Source of the DNA: SAR202 cluster bacterium
GTDB taxonomy: Bacteria; Chloroflexota; Dehalococcoidia; Lucifugimonadales; VXLM01
DNA: 64,000 nt
Assembly: GCA_022448725.1 (NCBI GenBank)
Contig: JAKUTR010000005.1
Location: 38,805 to 102,804, forward strand
Reading direction: 5' to 3'
Shown: one piece after another, positions 24,209 to 33,061 of the stretch
How positions within the stretch are numbered: position 1 is the stretch's first letter
How the letters are laid out: every line of letters begins with the position of its first letter
Notes under the pieces: model-generated
Databases searched by the model: none
The model's input: only the letters and a program-made list of their open reading frames with translations
What the model was told of the DNA's origin: nothing
Made by a program: the position numbers and the translations under genes

Positions 24209-25981
24209 TCAGAACGGTTGATACGTTTGAGATTTCCATCGGTTGATAGCGGTCTGCGCCCTGGGGCTGATCGCCCGCTCTACATCGATGTTCACGAGAG
24301 AAGGCCTATCGGCATTAAGTGCTCGCTCCAGAGCACCTGGGAGCTCGTCTGGAGCACTAACATGCTGCCCATATGCGCCCAGTGCTGAGACAAGCTGATC
24401 ATAGCGCTGAGGCAGTAAGTCAACTGCAACTGCCTTTCCGTAAACTTGCAGTTGAATCTGCCGATCAATACCCCAAGCAGCGTCGTTTCCAAGAACCGTC
24501 GTAATATTAATCGCGTGGCGTACCGCGGTATCGTACTCCATCGCGTTAAACCCAAATGCGCCGTCTCCGCATATTACGACTGACCTCCGATCCGGGTAAG
24601 CCAATTTCGCAGCCATCGCAGTGGGGATTGCGGTCCCGAGCATCCCTACTCCAGAGAAATAGTGCCACGACCTCGGGGACAATGCTGGTAAGTAGGCTCG
24701 ACCGAGATGACAAAAATCACCACCATCAAAAGTAATGAAATCGTCCTTGTGCAGTAAAGACTTAAGCACCCGATGAACTTCAATCGCATGTATTGGCAAC
24801 TGACCCGTAGCCTTTGATTCAAGTTCCTCACGGAAGTCGTCGCGGACAGATTTCAATTCTGCTAACCAGTCAGTGGGCTTAGTCCATGAATGCTTGCCGG
24901 CTTCCAAGGCTAGTTGATCAACTACCGCTTCCACATTCCCAACTATCCCTACATCTACACCTCGATTGCGTCCGATCTCAGCAGATGAAGGATCAATTTG
25001 AACAATTTTGGACTTGGTGGATACAGTTGGCGGTAGCGCGTAACCCATAATGATGTCTTGTCTCATACCGAGCAGCACTATCACGTCAGCGTCACGCAAC
25101 ATCTTGGCAGCAGGATTTAGTCCATTATCGTAGAAACCATAAGAATATTCGTGTTCGTCAGAAACAATACCTCTAGCTGTCGCCTCCGTCATAATGGGAA
25201 ACTTCGTGGTTTCTATGAACCTTGTAATCGCCTCTCCCGAACCAGTATAGGCTGCAGCACTGCCGGCGATTACGACCGGACGCTTAGACCCTTGTAAAAC
25301 TCCGATCGCATCGCGGATCTGCGACTCAGAAGCAGGAGCCATACTCGAAATACGGTACTGCCCCGATGGAAAGATCCTTATCTCATCTTGCTGCACCTCC
25401 TGCTCTTGAATATCAATCGGGATCGTCAGATGCACCGGCCCACGACGGTTGGAGTATGCGACACGGAGTGCCTGTGCGATCATATGTGGGATACGGCGTG
25501 CATCGGTGACAAGCCAGGCATCTTTCGTAGTGGGTTTAGCCATAGCGACTTGCTCGATCTCCTGCATTGCGCCCCGACCAAGCTCATGCAAAGGCGCAGA
25601 CCCACTGATGGAAATCAGCGGCGTTTCTGAGTACATTGCTGCCGTCAATCCGGGTATCGCGTTAGCAAAACCCGGAGTTGTGTACATCGCCACCCCGGGC
25701 TGACCAGTAATTTTCCCCCAAGCATCTGCCATATGGGCTGCGGCAGCCTCATGACGAGTATCGATAAACCGGAAGTTCATATCAGCCATTACGTCTATAG
25801 CAGGAAGAATATGGTCCCCAGCCAAGGTGAAAATCGTGGAAACGCCCTCACTCTGTAAGGCCTGCCCGATAAGTTGGCCTCCGGTAACGGTTTTAGGACC
25901 CAATCGTGATGCCTCCAAAACAGTGTGGTGATAAGCCGATTGCCCCATTGTAATGCGGTAATCAGCCCTCTGCAATGACAT
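24209..25981 (-). CDS. Thiamine-diphosphate enzyme, acetolactate synthase-like
   Basis: Full-length decarboxylase/carboligase with N-terminal (GGQLIGQALQSEGVSTIF, then the catalytic Glu in DTRHEAAAAHMADAWG), central FAD/NAD-like and C-terminal thiamine-diphosphate domains. ICGDGAFGFNAMEYDTAVRH followed by NDAAWG is the cofactor motif. No small regulatory subunit or other branched-chain genes lie nearby, so a catabolic keto-acid decarboxylase, oxalyl-CoA decarboxylase-like or benzaldehyde-lyase-like role is as likely as IlvB. ATG 25981 is favoured because GGGGGT lies six bases upstream; ATG 25996 is possible. Confidence 0.85.
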   Translation of the reverse strand: MSLQRADYRITMGQSAYHHTVLEASRLGPKTVTGGQLIGQALQSEGVSTIFTLAGDHILPAIDVMADMNFRFIDTRHEAAAAHMADAWGKITGQPGVAMYTTPGFANAIPGLTAAMYSETPLISISGSAPLHELGRGAMQEIEQVAMAKPTTKDAWLVTDARRIPHMIAQALRVAYSNRRGPVHLTIPIDIQEQEVQQDEIRIFPSGQYRISSMAPASESQIRDAIGVLQGSKRPVVIAGSAAAYTGSGEAITRFIETTKFPIMTEATARGIVSDEHEYSYGFYDNGLNPAAKMLRDADVIVLLGMRQDIIMGYALPPTVSTKSKIVQIDPSSAEIGRNRGVDVGIVGNVEAVVDQLALEAGKHSWTKPTDWLAELKSVRDDFREELESKATGQLPIHAIEVHRVLKSLLHKDDFITFDGGDFCHLGRAYLPALSPRSWHYFSGVGMLGTAIPTAMAAKLAYPDRRSVVICGDGAFGFNAMEYDTAVRHAINITTVLGNDAAWGIDRQIQLQVYGKAVAVDLLPQRYDQLVSALGAYGQHVSAPDELPGALERALNADRPSLVNIDVERAISPRAQTAINRWKSQTYQPF

Positions 25982-26030
25982 TGACTTGACCCCCATCAAC
26001 CTCTACACTCCGCAGCTTAGGAGGAGTGTC

Positions 26031-27077
26031 ATGACAGGAAAAGTACAGACTGTGCTCGGGCCAATCGAACCCGAAGAGATTGGACTCACTTCTATGCATG
26101 AGCACATCATGATCGACTTTACGGTCGTGTTTCAGGGCTCACCTGAGGCTACGCTCAAGAAGAAGGCTCACGAACCAATTTCAATGAAGAACCTAGGGTG
26201 GGTCCGATACGATCCTTTCCGCAGCCATGAGAACCTACAACTAACGGACGAAGATACGGCCATCTCTGAGATCGCTCTCTACAAAAGGTCCGGAGGAGGC
26301 ACTATTACCGAACTTACCACCATAGGTATCCGAAGGGACCCCGTGGCACTAGCGAATGTGTCTCGGTCAACGGGTGTCCACATAGTGTGCGGCGCCGGCT
26401 ACTATATCGGTCCATCACACCCTGAAGACATGGACGAAAAAACCATTGATGAAATTGAGGAACAAATCGTCCGTGAGGGCAAAACCGGAATAGGTGACAC
26501 TGGAGTACAGGCAGGTATCATTGGCGAACTGGGGTGTATGTGGCCTCTTTGGGAAAACGAACGGAAAGTCTTAATAGCAGCGGGGCGAGCACAACAGCGC
26601 ACCGGAGCTTCCATTCTCATTCACCCTGGCCGCGCCCCTGATGCACCATTCGAAGTGATGGATATTCTAGAAGGTGAAGGTGTTGAACCTTCACGGGTAG
26701 TTATGGGCCACATAGGGAGGACTTATACAAGTCTGGACGAGATCTTGAAACTTGCAGAGCGTGGCTGCTACTTAGAATATGATCAATTCGGGCTTGAGTC
26801 GTCATATTTTTCTTACGGTGTAACCGAGTTCCCATCTGATGGAACTCGTCTCAACTTTATAAAACAGATTGTCGATGCAGGGTTCGGCAGCAGGATTGTT
26901 GTCGGCCAAGATATTTTTGCGAAAAGTCAGCTCCGCCGGTACGGCGGCTATGGCTATGCCCATCTAACTGAGAACGTGATCCCCCGCATGCGTGAGAGAC
27001 TAACAGACGAAGAGGTTAACGACATCATGGTTGAGAACCCCAAGAAAGTTCTTACTCTAGGCGAACCGACAGTGTAA
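26031..27077 (+). CDS. Phosphotriesterase family protein
   Basis: Binuclear-metal TIM-barrel hydrolase related to phosphotriesterase and lactonases, 348 residues. SMHEHIMIDF holds the His-x-His pair; IIGELGCMW appears to supply Glu at the bridging position, where bacterial phosphotriesterase has carboxylated Lys; ILIHPGRA, VMGHIGRT and VVGQDI supply the remaining His and Asp. AGGAGGAG at 26019-26026 fixes ATG 26031 rather than the ATG at 25986. It is divergent from the thiamine enzyme gene. A lactone or ester of a natural product is a more likely substrate than an organophosphate. Confidence 0.87.
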   Translation: MTGKVQTVLGPIEPEEIGLTSMHEHIMIDFTVVFQGSPEATLKKKAHEPISMKNLGWVRYDPFRSHENLQLTDEDTAISEIALYKRSGGGTITELTTIGIRRDPVALANVSRSTGVHIVCGAGYYIGPSHPEDMDEKTIDEIEEQIVREGKTGIGDTGVQAGIIGELGCMWPLWENERKVLIAAGRAQQRTGASILIHPGRAPDAPFEVMDILEGEGVEPSRVVMGHIGRTYTSLDEILKLAERGCYLEYDQFGLESSYFSYGVTEFPSDGTRLNFIKQIVDAGFGSRIVVGQDIFAKSQLRRYGGYGYAHLTENVIPRMRERLTDEEVNDIMVENPKKVLTLGEPTV

Positions 27078-27123
27078 GCGTGTGCCAGCACAACCCAAAG
27101 GGGTCAAGGGATAGAAAAGATCC

Positions 27124-28086
27124 CTATGCGCAAAGCGGGTCGTTCGGGTCCCAACGCCTAAAGGAGGGAATTCCCGTTTTCACGATTTCGTCGCGGGTCT
27201 GCCACCACCTCTCAGCCCATTTGTCATGATCATGCAATTCGGTTTCTGGTTTTTCTCGGCTACGAGCAATAAACCCCGGGAACCAGGGACGACCCGTCGC
27301 ATCACCTACGGGATTGTATCTAAGATCTAGACTCCATCGGATCGTATCACTCAAATTTTCTAACGACCCATGCTGAGTATACTTCGTCATAAATAGCACA
27401 TCGCCTGGTTTCATCGGTAGTGGCACTTGGTCACCGGATATATCCTTATCAGGAATCCCAGTCTTGCCATTCTCCGCCATTATGCAGTGCTGGTCGAGTC
27501 CATGTTTATGACTCTTGGGCACGACGGTAAGACAGCCATTCTCCTCTGTTGATTCTGTTACGGGCAACCAGACTGTCAACATCTCGCTTTCATCAGCCTC
27601 TTCGGTGACTACACCCAAGTCCTGATGCCATTGGGTACGTGCTATGCCTGCATGCCACCGCTTGTCCTCTGGCAACGCTTCCACTGGAGGCTTAATACGC
27701 GTGTGCTGAACGGGGTTGCAGAAAATCTCTGGCCCTATAAATTTTTCAACCGCATCAAGAAGCTTTTCGTTCCTGAGTAGCCTGAAGGCCTCAGGCCCTG
27801 TGTGCATAGGAGTATCAGACGTGATTCCCGATACTGGTAGTGAGATGTCTAAATATTGGTAGTAGCCCCCTTCTGTCTCCTTCGCAACTTGCGTTAATCT
27901 CTGGTCAAAAGGTAAATCAGAAATATCTTTTGAGAGTTTGCCCTCATCAAACCATTGCTTTGAGAGAGTACTCAGTCGCACATCGTACTCGTCAACTAAC
28001 GGTGCAATGTCCTCTTGAGGATCAAGCAGGCCCTCAAGTACCACATACCCATCATTCTCTAGTCGCTTTCTCTCTAAGGTGGCCAT
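27124..28086 (-). CDS. Phytanoyl-CoA dioxygenase (PhyH) family protein, second copy
   Basis: Fe(II)/2-oxoglutarate oxygenase of 320 residues. RTQWHQDLGVV provides His-x-Asp, FMTKYTQHGSLENLSDTIR the distal His and the 2-oxoglutarate Arg, and VVPKSHKHG the conserved loop. It is clearly longer and only distantly similar to the copy at 3209-4021. ATG 28086 is chosen because AGAGG lies five bases upstream and a near-consensus promoter lies at 28115-28143. An ATG at 28143 would start inside that promoter. Confidence 0.87.
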   Translation of the reverse strand: MATLERKRLENDGYVVLEGLLDPQEDIAPLVDEYDVRLSTLSKQWFDEGKLSKDISDLPFDQRLTQVAKETEGGYYQYLDISLPVSGITSDTPMHTGPEAFRLLRNEKLLDAVEKFIGPEIFCNPVQHTRIKPPVEALPEDKRWHAGIARTQWHQDLGVVTEEADESEMLTVWLPVTESTEENGCLTVVPKSHKHGLDQHCIMAENGKTGIPDKDISGDQVPLPMKPGDVLFMTKYTQHGSLENLSDTIRWSLDLRYNPVGDATGRPWFPGFIARSREKPETELHDHDKWAERWWQTRDEIVKTGIPSFRRWDPNDPLCA

Positions 28087-28114
28087 ATGTACCTCTGAAA
28101 CGTTGAGGAAACAA

Positions 28115-28143
28115 ATTATGTCCCGAACATTTTTCCAAGTCAA
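28115..28143 (-). promoter_or_regulatory. Promoter of the second PhyH gene
   Basis: On the minus strand TTGACT (28138-28143) and CATAAT (28115-28120) are separated by exactly 17 bases. The predicted start near 28108 gives a leader of about 22 bases. Farther upstream, the 28144-28318 gap holds an eight-pair hairpin at 28283-28305 after the DUF2848 gene. Confidence 0.6.
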
Positions 28144-28282
28144 TTCTGCAACCGCGTGGAACAGGGGGCTACCGTCAAACTAGATCCTGACGGAATCTCT
28201 TTAGAAAAACTGCCCGTGATTTTAAATAATTAGCCAATTACAGATGCATAATAATTCTACTCTTGAAACAACAGGGCGTCGT

Positions 28283-28305
28283 TTTCCAACAATCATCGTT
28301 GGAAA
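28283..28305 (-). terminator. Hairpin after the DUF2848 gene
   Basis: TTTCCAAC at 28283-28290 pairs perfectly with GTTGGAAA at 28298-28305 around a seven-base loop, 14 bases past the DUF2848 stop. There is no T run on the minus strand, so it is a weak terminator or an RNA-stability hairpin. Confidence 0.35.
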
Positions 28306-28318
28306 CCTATTCCAGTTG

Positions 28319-29095
28319 TTACCCCTGACGCCTGCTCGGGATATTACGTTCAGCGAAATCATCGCCGACGGGAGTTGGACGGAACCAATGTGAAAGAGTT
28401 CGATTTAGTACAGGATCGTGTAGCTGTACGTGGAACTCGTCGCCCACACCATGACCGGTGAATTCAGGTAGGCCAAGCTCGTTAATAATGTCCACCGTCG
28501 AGTCAAGAAAATCGGATGACCCACAGTAAAGGAACATCGTTTCCTTCAATGCCCTTACGATTTCCATATCCAATAGGTATTCGAGAGATACAAGTGTTCC
28601 AAGAGCGGCGTCCTGCAGCGGCACGGTCACACCGTTCAATACCACCTGACTTCGTATCCTTAGATCATCCCAGTGTGCCTGTACATCATCGTACAACCAA
28701 GCCTCACCAGCGACCGGGTGTGGACACATTTGTTTGGGCTTATCGGGGAAAAGAGGGTCAAGTTCCCGGTCACATTGATCACTTCCAACTGAGATGAAAA
28801 TCTCATCCCCGTCCTTAATACAAACTACCTCTCCCTCGCCACCAGTTTGAGCCCCCTGGACCTCAAAATCGATGCTCTGAGTTAAAAGATACCGTGCAAT
28901 TCTGAAAATTGATGGGTTGGTGAGGTTTGCATAAGAAAAATGCCCATCTACAGCAATCTGTCTATCTTGAACTTCCCGCGTGCCCTGGATATTCCGTGAA
29001 GCGTGCCTAGCGCCGGAAACTGATCCGACAGTGAAAGTACGTCTATAGTCCTTACCTTTTGCGTGAATTAGCATCTCTACAGGAGCGATTAGCAT
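28319..29095 (-). CDS. DUF2848 family protein
   Basis: Protein of 258 residues resembling the DUF2848 family, whose function is not known to me. Recognisable conserved segments are GSDQCDRELDPLFPDKPKQ, CPHPVAGEAWLYDDV and HWDDLRIRS. The GSD.CDRE run and the internal Cys and His residues could be metal ligands; that is speculation. AGGA about seven bases upstream supports ATG 29095. It is divergent from the tandem amidohydrolases and upstream of the PhyH gene. Confidence 0.65.
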   Translation of the reverse strand: MLIAPVEMLIHAKGKDYRRTFTVGSVSGARHASRNIQGTREVQDRQIAVDGHFSYANLTNPSIFRIARYLLTQSIDFEVQGAQTGGEGEVVCIKDGDEIFISVGSDQCDRELDPLFPDKPKQMCPHPVAGEAWLYDDVQAHWDDLRIRSQVVLNGVTVPLQDAALGTLVSLEYLLDMEIVRALKETMFLYCGSSDFLDSTVDIINELGLPEFTGHGVGDEFHVQLHDPVLNRTLSHWFRPTPVGDDFAERNIPSRRQG

Positions 29096-29401
29096 GATGG
29101 CATCCTATCTGTCGGCTGCTAGATTTGTGGTTTCTATACCCTCAGAATACCTTAGTATTGTGACATTGAAAGCGAGTTCTACAGTGAACCGGGCAACCAG
29201 TACTATATGGATGTTCACCTGCCCTCCAATCGATCCTGATAAAGTGGGCGTGCTACCTCTAGTCAAACCACCACCTCGCAGGACCTCCCTACTTCCCTCA
29301 TTCAAGAACCCGTAGCGGTCCGAGTGATAATAGCACCAACTTAGCAGTTTCATAAGAGGGATGCTTTGCTACACTAACGTAATCCTACGAGTGGAGTACT
29401 C
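29096..29401. other. Divergent intergenic region, 306 bases
   Basis: Noncoding gap between the DUF2848 gene (minus) and the first tandem amidohydrolase (plus). I see a TGC-TACACT extended -10 candidate ending near 29377, about 25 bases before ATG 29402, with no good -35. No hairpin or RNA gene is recognised. Short open frames here look like chance. Confidence 0.4.
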
Positions 29402-30535
29402 ATGACCTACGATTTACTTATAAAGGGCGGAACCGTCGTCGACCCTGACCAAGAGTTAAACGGGGTTTACGACATAGCTATTGAGAATGGGAAGATCGCT
29501 GACGTTCAGGCAGAAATCTCGCAGGATTCACATGACGTTATCGATGCAAACGGCTTGATCGTTACACCCGGCCTAATAGATATGCACGTGCACGCGTACT
29601 GGGGGGTTTGTTGCTATGGGCTTGAGCCGGATGCCATCAATCTAGGACGCGGCGTAACTACAGCGTTGGACTGCGGCTCATCCGGTGCAGAAACCTTCGA
29701 ACACTTTCGCCGCACGGTGATTGACCGAGTGCAAACCCGTCTTTATGCACTACTCAACATCTCAGCCATGGGTATCATATCTGCCAATATCGGTGAACTG
29801 CTTGATATGCGATGGGCACTGGTAGACGAGGCAGCTACCATGGGGACGAAAAATCGCGACCGGGTTCTCGGTATAAAAGTCCGGCTTTCATCTCATGTCA
29901 TCCACCAAGACGATAAACTTGACGCGCTAAAACGGGCTATCGCAGCTGCTGAAGGGTTTGGTGGCTTTGTGATGGTTCACGTGGGTGACATCGAGACGCC
30001 CCTGGAAACGCTAACACAGTATCTCCGTCCAGGCGACGTGGTCACCCATGCATTCAGGCATTGGGGTGGTGTACGCAGTGCGGAGGGGGAAATTACGGAT
30101 GTTATCCAATCCGAGAGAGAGAGAGGTATCGTATTTGATGTTGGCCATGGCGGAGGAAGCTGCTCTTTCGAGACCATAGAGACAGCGATGGCAGCAGGAT
30201 TTAAGCCAGACACTATTAGTAGCGATGTCAGTACTATCAGTGTGACCGGCCCCGTATACGACCTCGTAACCACTATGTCGAAGTTCCTACATTTTGGTAT
30301 GTCACTTAACGAGGTCGTACGATGCGCCACAACCACGCCTGCAAAACAGATGGGAATTAATGACGACCTTGGCTCTCTGAGGATAGGCACAACCGGTGAT
30401 ATCACGATACTAAGACTCGACGAGGGAGATTTCACTTATATAGATGCAGAACGCCAACAGACCTCTGCCGACCAGAAACTTAACACCGTAGCTACCGTAC
30501 GTGAGGGCAAAATTTACCATGATTGGAATAGGTAA
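29402..30535 (+). CDS. Amidohydrolase/deacetylase family metallohydrolase, copy A
   Basis: Dihydroorotase-like metallohydrolase of the COG3964 type, 377 residues. IDMHVHAYWG gives His-x-His, LGIKVRLS the Lys that would be carboxylated, MVHVGD and VTHAFRH two His, and SSDVST the Asp. Characterised relatives deacetylate N-acetyl amino acids or acetylated hydroxy acids; the substrate here is unknown. The next gene is a paralog; by eye about half of aligned residues match. GTGGAG about eight bases upstream supports ATG 29402. Confidence 0.87.
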   Translation: MTYDLLIKGGTVVDPDQELNGVYDIAIENGKIADVQAEISQDSHDVIDANGLIVTPGLIDMHVHAYWGVCCYGLEPDAINLGRGVTTALDCGSSGAETFEHFRRTVIDRVQTRLYALLNISAMGIISANIGELLDMRWALVDEAATMGTKNRDRVLGIKVRLSSHVIHQDDKLDALKRAIAAAEGFGGFVMVHVGDIETPLETLTQYLRPGDVVTHAFRHWGGVRSAEGEITDVIQSERERGIVFDVGHGGGSCSFETIETAMAAGFKPDTISSDVSTISVTGPVYDLVTTMSKFLHFGMSLNEVVRCATTTPAKQMGINDDLGSLRIGTTGDITILRLDEGDFTYIDAERQQTSADQKLNTVATVREGKIYHDWNR

Positions 30536-30663
30536 TCATGACTAGCTACCACGTATATAGTTGCGAGACTAGCTTCTGGCCTGAAATCTAAAGATGGATT
30601 CAGCGCATCGACGAAAGGTCACAACTGTTGAAAGGCTCGACGTCCCAGATATGGGAATGAAAA

Positions 30664-31806
30664 ATGTATGACCTGCTCGTTACAGGTGGAACCGTGGTGG
30701 ATCCATCGCAAGGGATCAATGAACTACTAGATGTCGCCTTCCATAATGGCAAAGTCGCTACTGTTGGAAAGAGTATTCCTGATTCTAAGGCGATGGAAGT
30801 TGTAGACGCGCATGGTAAGTATGTCGTTCCTGGTCTCATAGACTTACATGTCCACAACTATTGGGGAGTTTCACACTATGGCATCGATCCAGACATCACC
30901 AATATATCCAAGGGCGTCACCACCGCCATCGATGCAGGATCAGCAGGCGCAGCAACTTTTGCTGCATTCCGTAAATACGTGCTTGAGCGCGCTGATACTC
31001 GATTATACGCGCTACTAAACATCTCACTCACCGGCATGATATCTCGCAATATTGGGGAGCTCGAGGAGTTACGCTACGCTGATGTCGGACAGGCAAGTAG
31101 GGTCGGCAACCAGAACCGCGATTACATTATTGGCATCAAGGCTAGGCTGTCAGAGGATATAACACACGAGCACGACACAGAGTCGATCAAACGCGCGCTG
31201 GAGGCTGCTCAAGCAATCGGCGGCTTTGTAATGATTCACGTAGGTAACACCGCAACTCCTATGGAAAAGCTAGTCGAATTGTTGCGCCCTGGTGATGTCG
31301 TTACCCATTCGTTCCATGGTAACAAAAGCGGCATTCTTGACGATGCTGGCAAAGTAATTGATAGCTTTATTGACGCACGGAACCGGGGAGTCGTCTTCGA
31401 CGTTGGTCATGGAGCCGGCAGTTTCTCATTTGAAGTAGCAGAAAGAGCACTTGCAGATGGGTTTTACCCTGGCAACATAAGCAGTGATCTACATGTCTAC
31501 AACGTTGAGGGACCGGTGTTCGATCAAGTGACAACAATATCAAAATTTATGTGGCTCGGCATGTCTCTGTACGAGGTTATCAGACTAACAACTGAGACCA
31601 CTGCTCAAACGATTGGACGGTCCGATAAACTGGGGACATTAAAACCTGATTCGATTGGGGATGCGGCGATACTAAGCCTCGATTGCGGGAGGTTTACGCT
31701 GACTGATTCGGTGGGACGGTCAATTACGACAAGCACGAAACTATCTCACGTTTCCACTATACGCTCTGGAAAGTTATACAAGCCATGGTTGACAGCTCGG
31801 GCTTAG
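30664..31806 (+). CDS. Amidohydrolase/deacetylase family metallohydrolase, copy B
   Basis: Tandem paralog of the preceding gene, 380 residues. IDLHVHNYWG, IGIKARLS, VMIHVGN, VTHSFHG and ISSDLHV preserve every metal ligand, so both copies should be active. Residues next to the first His pair differ (GVSHYGIDPD against GVCCYGLEPD), which suggests different acyl or amino-acid specificity. The 128-base gap between them contains a direct repeat of GACTAGCT but no clear promoter. Confidence 0.87.
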   Translation: MYDLLVTGGTVVDPSQGINELLDVAFHNGKVATVGKSIPDSKAMEVVDAHGKYVVPGLIDLHVHNYWGVSHYGIDPDITNISKGVTTAIDAGSAGAATFAAFRKYVLERADTRLYALLNISLTGMISRNIGELEELRYADVGQASRVGNQNRDYIIGIKARLSEDITHEHDTESIKRALEAAQAIGGFVMIHVGNTATPMEKLVELLRPGDVVTHSFHGNKSGILDDAGKVIDSFIDARNRGVVFDVGHGAGSFSFEVAERALADGFYPGNISSDLHVYNVEGPVFDQVTTISKFMWLGMSLYEVIRLTTETTAQTIGRSDKLGTLKPDSIGDAAILSLDCGRFTLTDSVGRSITTSTKLSHVSTIRSGKLYKPWLTARA

Positions 31807-31812
31807 CAATTT

Positions 31813-31838
31813 AACGGGTAAGATTTGAGGGACCCGTT
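31813..31838. terminator. Hairpin between convergent genes
   Basis: AACGGGT at 31813-31819 pairs with ACCCGTT at 31832-31838, with a 12-base loop, between the convergent amidohydrolase B and SDR genes. There is no T run. The right half shares the 12-mer TGAGGGACCCGT with 52945-52956, which also lies just after a gene. Confidence 0.35.
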
Positions 31839-31859
31839 CCAGTTGCCCTATAGCTAACC

Positions 31860-32714
31860 TCACTGTTGCTCTCTAGGAAAGGTTAAGCGACTAACTAGAT
31901 ACTGGAATAACCGTTCTGGAAGAAAACGCTTAGCCAACAAACCGGTTCGGGCTTCCAAACTAACTGGGTAACGAAAATTAGGTCTTTTAGAGCGAATTAT
32001 CCTATGGATGACTTTTGCAACAGCAATTGGATCCTTTGCAAACCTACGACTATGCCCTCGTCTCTGGAAATAAGCATCCAGATACCGCTGGAGTGGTAAC
32101 CCAGGGTTATGCAGTTGCTCCGCATGAACTTGGTTTTGTTGGAACTGTGTTGCGTACAGGCCTGGCTGAACAAGAACAACATTGACTCCAAAAGGCCAGA
32201 CCTCAATCCGCAGCGACTCACTCATTCCTTCCAAAGCGAACTTGGATGAGACGTAAGCACCGTTGTATGGTGTCCCGAGTTGCCCCAGCACCGAACTCAC
32301 ATTAATTATAGTGCCCTTACGTTGCTTGATCATTCGAGGTAATACGGTATTAGCTAGCTTCATAGGTGCAATAACATTAGTCTCGTACTGAGCCCTCAGC
32401 TCGTTTGCAGAAATCGTCTGAACTGGTCCAAAAAGTCCATATCCAGCGTTGTTAACCAAAACATCAATTCCATCATGGTCATCGATCAGACGAGACATCA
32501 CCTCTTCAACCGCATTATCTGAGTTGATTTCAAGTTCAACACACGTAATAGAGAAACCCAACCGATCCGTCTCTTCCTTTAACTGTTGTAGACGAGAGTA
32601 GACTCTACTCGTGGCTATGACATCGAATCCTTGCTTAGCAAGGTGAATAGCAGTTGCATACCCAATACCGCTTGAGGCACCTGTGATGAGGGCCGTTGTA
32701 TCGGAGGGCTTCAT
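31860..32714 (-). CDS. SDR family oxidoreductase
   Basis: Short-chain dehydrogenase of 284 residues. ALITGASSGIGYATA binds cofactor, LVNNAGYGLFGP is the NNAG motif, INVSSVLGQLGTPYNGAYVSSK holds the Ser and Tyr-x3-Lys. The extended C-terminus (RPNFRYPVSLEARTG) resembles the DltE/oxidoreductase group acting on lipids or steroids rather than the 250-residue sugar enzymes. It appears to be a single-gene unit with a structured noncoding region upstream. Confidence 0.83.
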   Translation of the reverse strand: MKPSDTTALITGASSGIGYATAIHLAKQGFDVIATSRVYSRLQQLKEETDRLGFSITCVELEINSDNAVEEVMSRLIDDHDGIDVLVNNAGYGLFGPVQTISANELRAQYETNVIAPMKLANTVLPRMIKQRKGTIINVSSVLGQLGTPYNGAYVSSKFALEGMSESLRIEVWPFGVNVVLVQPGLYATQFQQNQVHAEQLHNPGLPLQRYLDAYFQRRGHSRRFAKDPIAVAKVIHRIIRSKRPNFRYPVSLEARTGLLAKRFLPERLFQYLVSRLTFPREQQ

Positions 32715-33061
32715 ATTACACCTCTACCGTAATTCCTAACCTCAACTACCGAACCAAACCGAGGTTGTTGACATCATCGTAAAGTTGAGGAAGACTCGAC
32801 TGGGACACAAACCAGTACTAGATGCAAAATGATTATTGGCAGCCTTGTTACCGTATTGCCTCGAGGACCGTTCAGTCACAGGACCATTCTGATCAAAATG
32901 AAAATTGCGTGCTATCCACATAAGGCACTCTATGATAGAGCGCCTTATGACAAACAGGAAAATACTCCCAAGAGCCAAGTTTTCACACTTGGCAGGAACA
33001 CCAGTTTTAGCTAGATATCTATTCTAGAGAACAGGTGGCTATGAAATGCAATACAAATGAA
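32715..33061. other. Hairpin-rich intergenic region, 347 bases
   Basis: Noncoding gap between two minus-strand genes. It contains a 14-pair hairpin with a three-base loop at 32919-32949 and a six-pair hairpin at 32975-32992. No supported reading frame exists. It could be the 3' end of the zinc-ribbon transcript, a leader of the SDR gene, or a small RNA. Confidence 0.5.
32919..32949 (-). terminator. Long near-perfect hairpin
   Basis: Arms 32919-32932 and 32936-32949 pair over 14 positions around a TGA loop. The only imperfection is A-C on the plus strand but a G-U pair on the minus strand, so the fold is meant for minus-strand RNA. It lies 113 bases beyond the zinc-ribbon stop. The T-rich stretch on the minus strand begins about 15 bases further on, not directly after the stem. 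Confidence 0.5.

Noticed and set aside
25986..26030. Earlier ATG for the phosphotriesterase-like gene
   Set aside because: The strong AGGAGGAG at 26019-26026 points to ATG 26031, and the extra residues show no family similarity.
28086..28143. Longer start of the second PhyH gene at 28143
   Set aside because: It would begin within the -35 box of a near-consensus promoter, and ATG 28086 has a ribosome binding site.
29105..29353. 82-codon minus-strand frame in the divergent gap
   Set aside because: It has no ribosome binding site and an unremarkable composition; the region is more likely regulatory.
32829..33014. 61-codon plus-strand frame over the hairpin region
   Set aside because: It overlaps strong RNA hairpins, lacks a ribosome binding site and shows no protein-like pattern.
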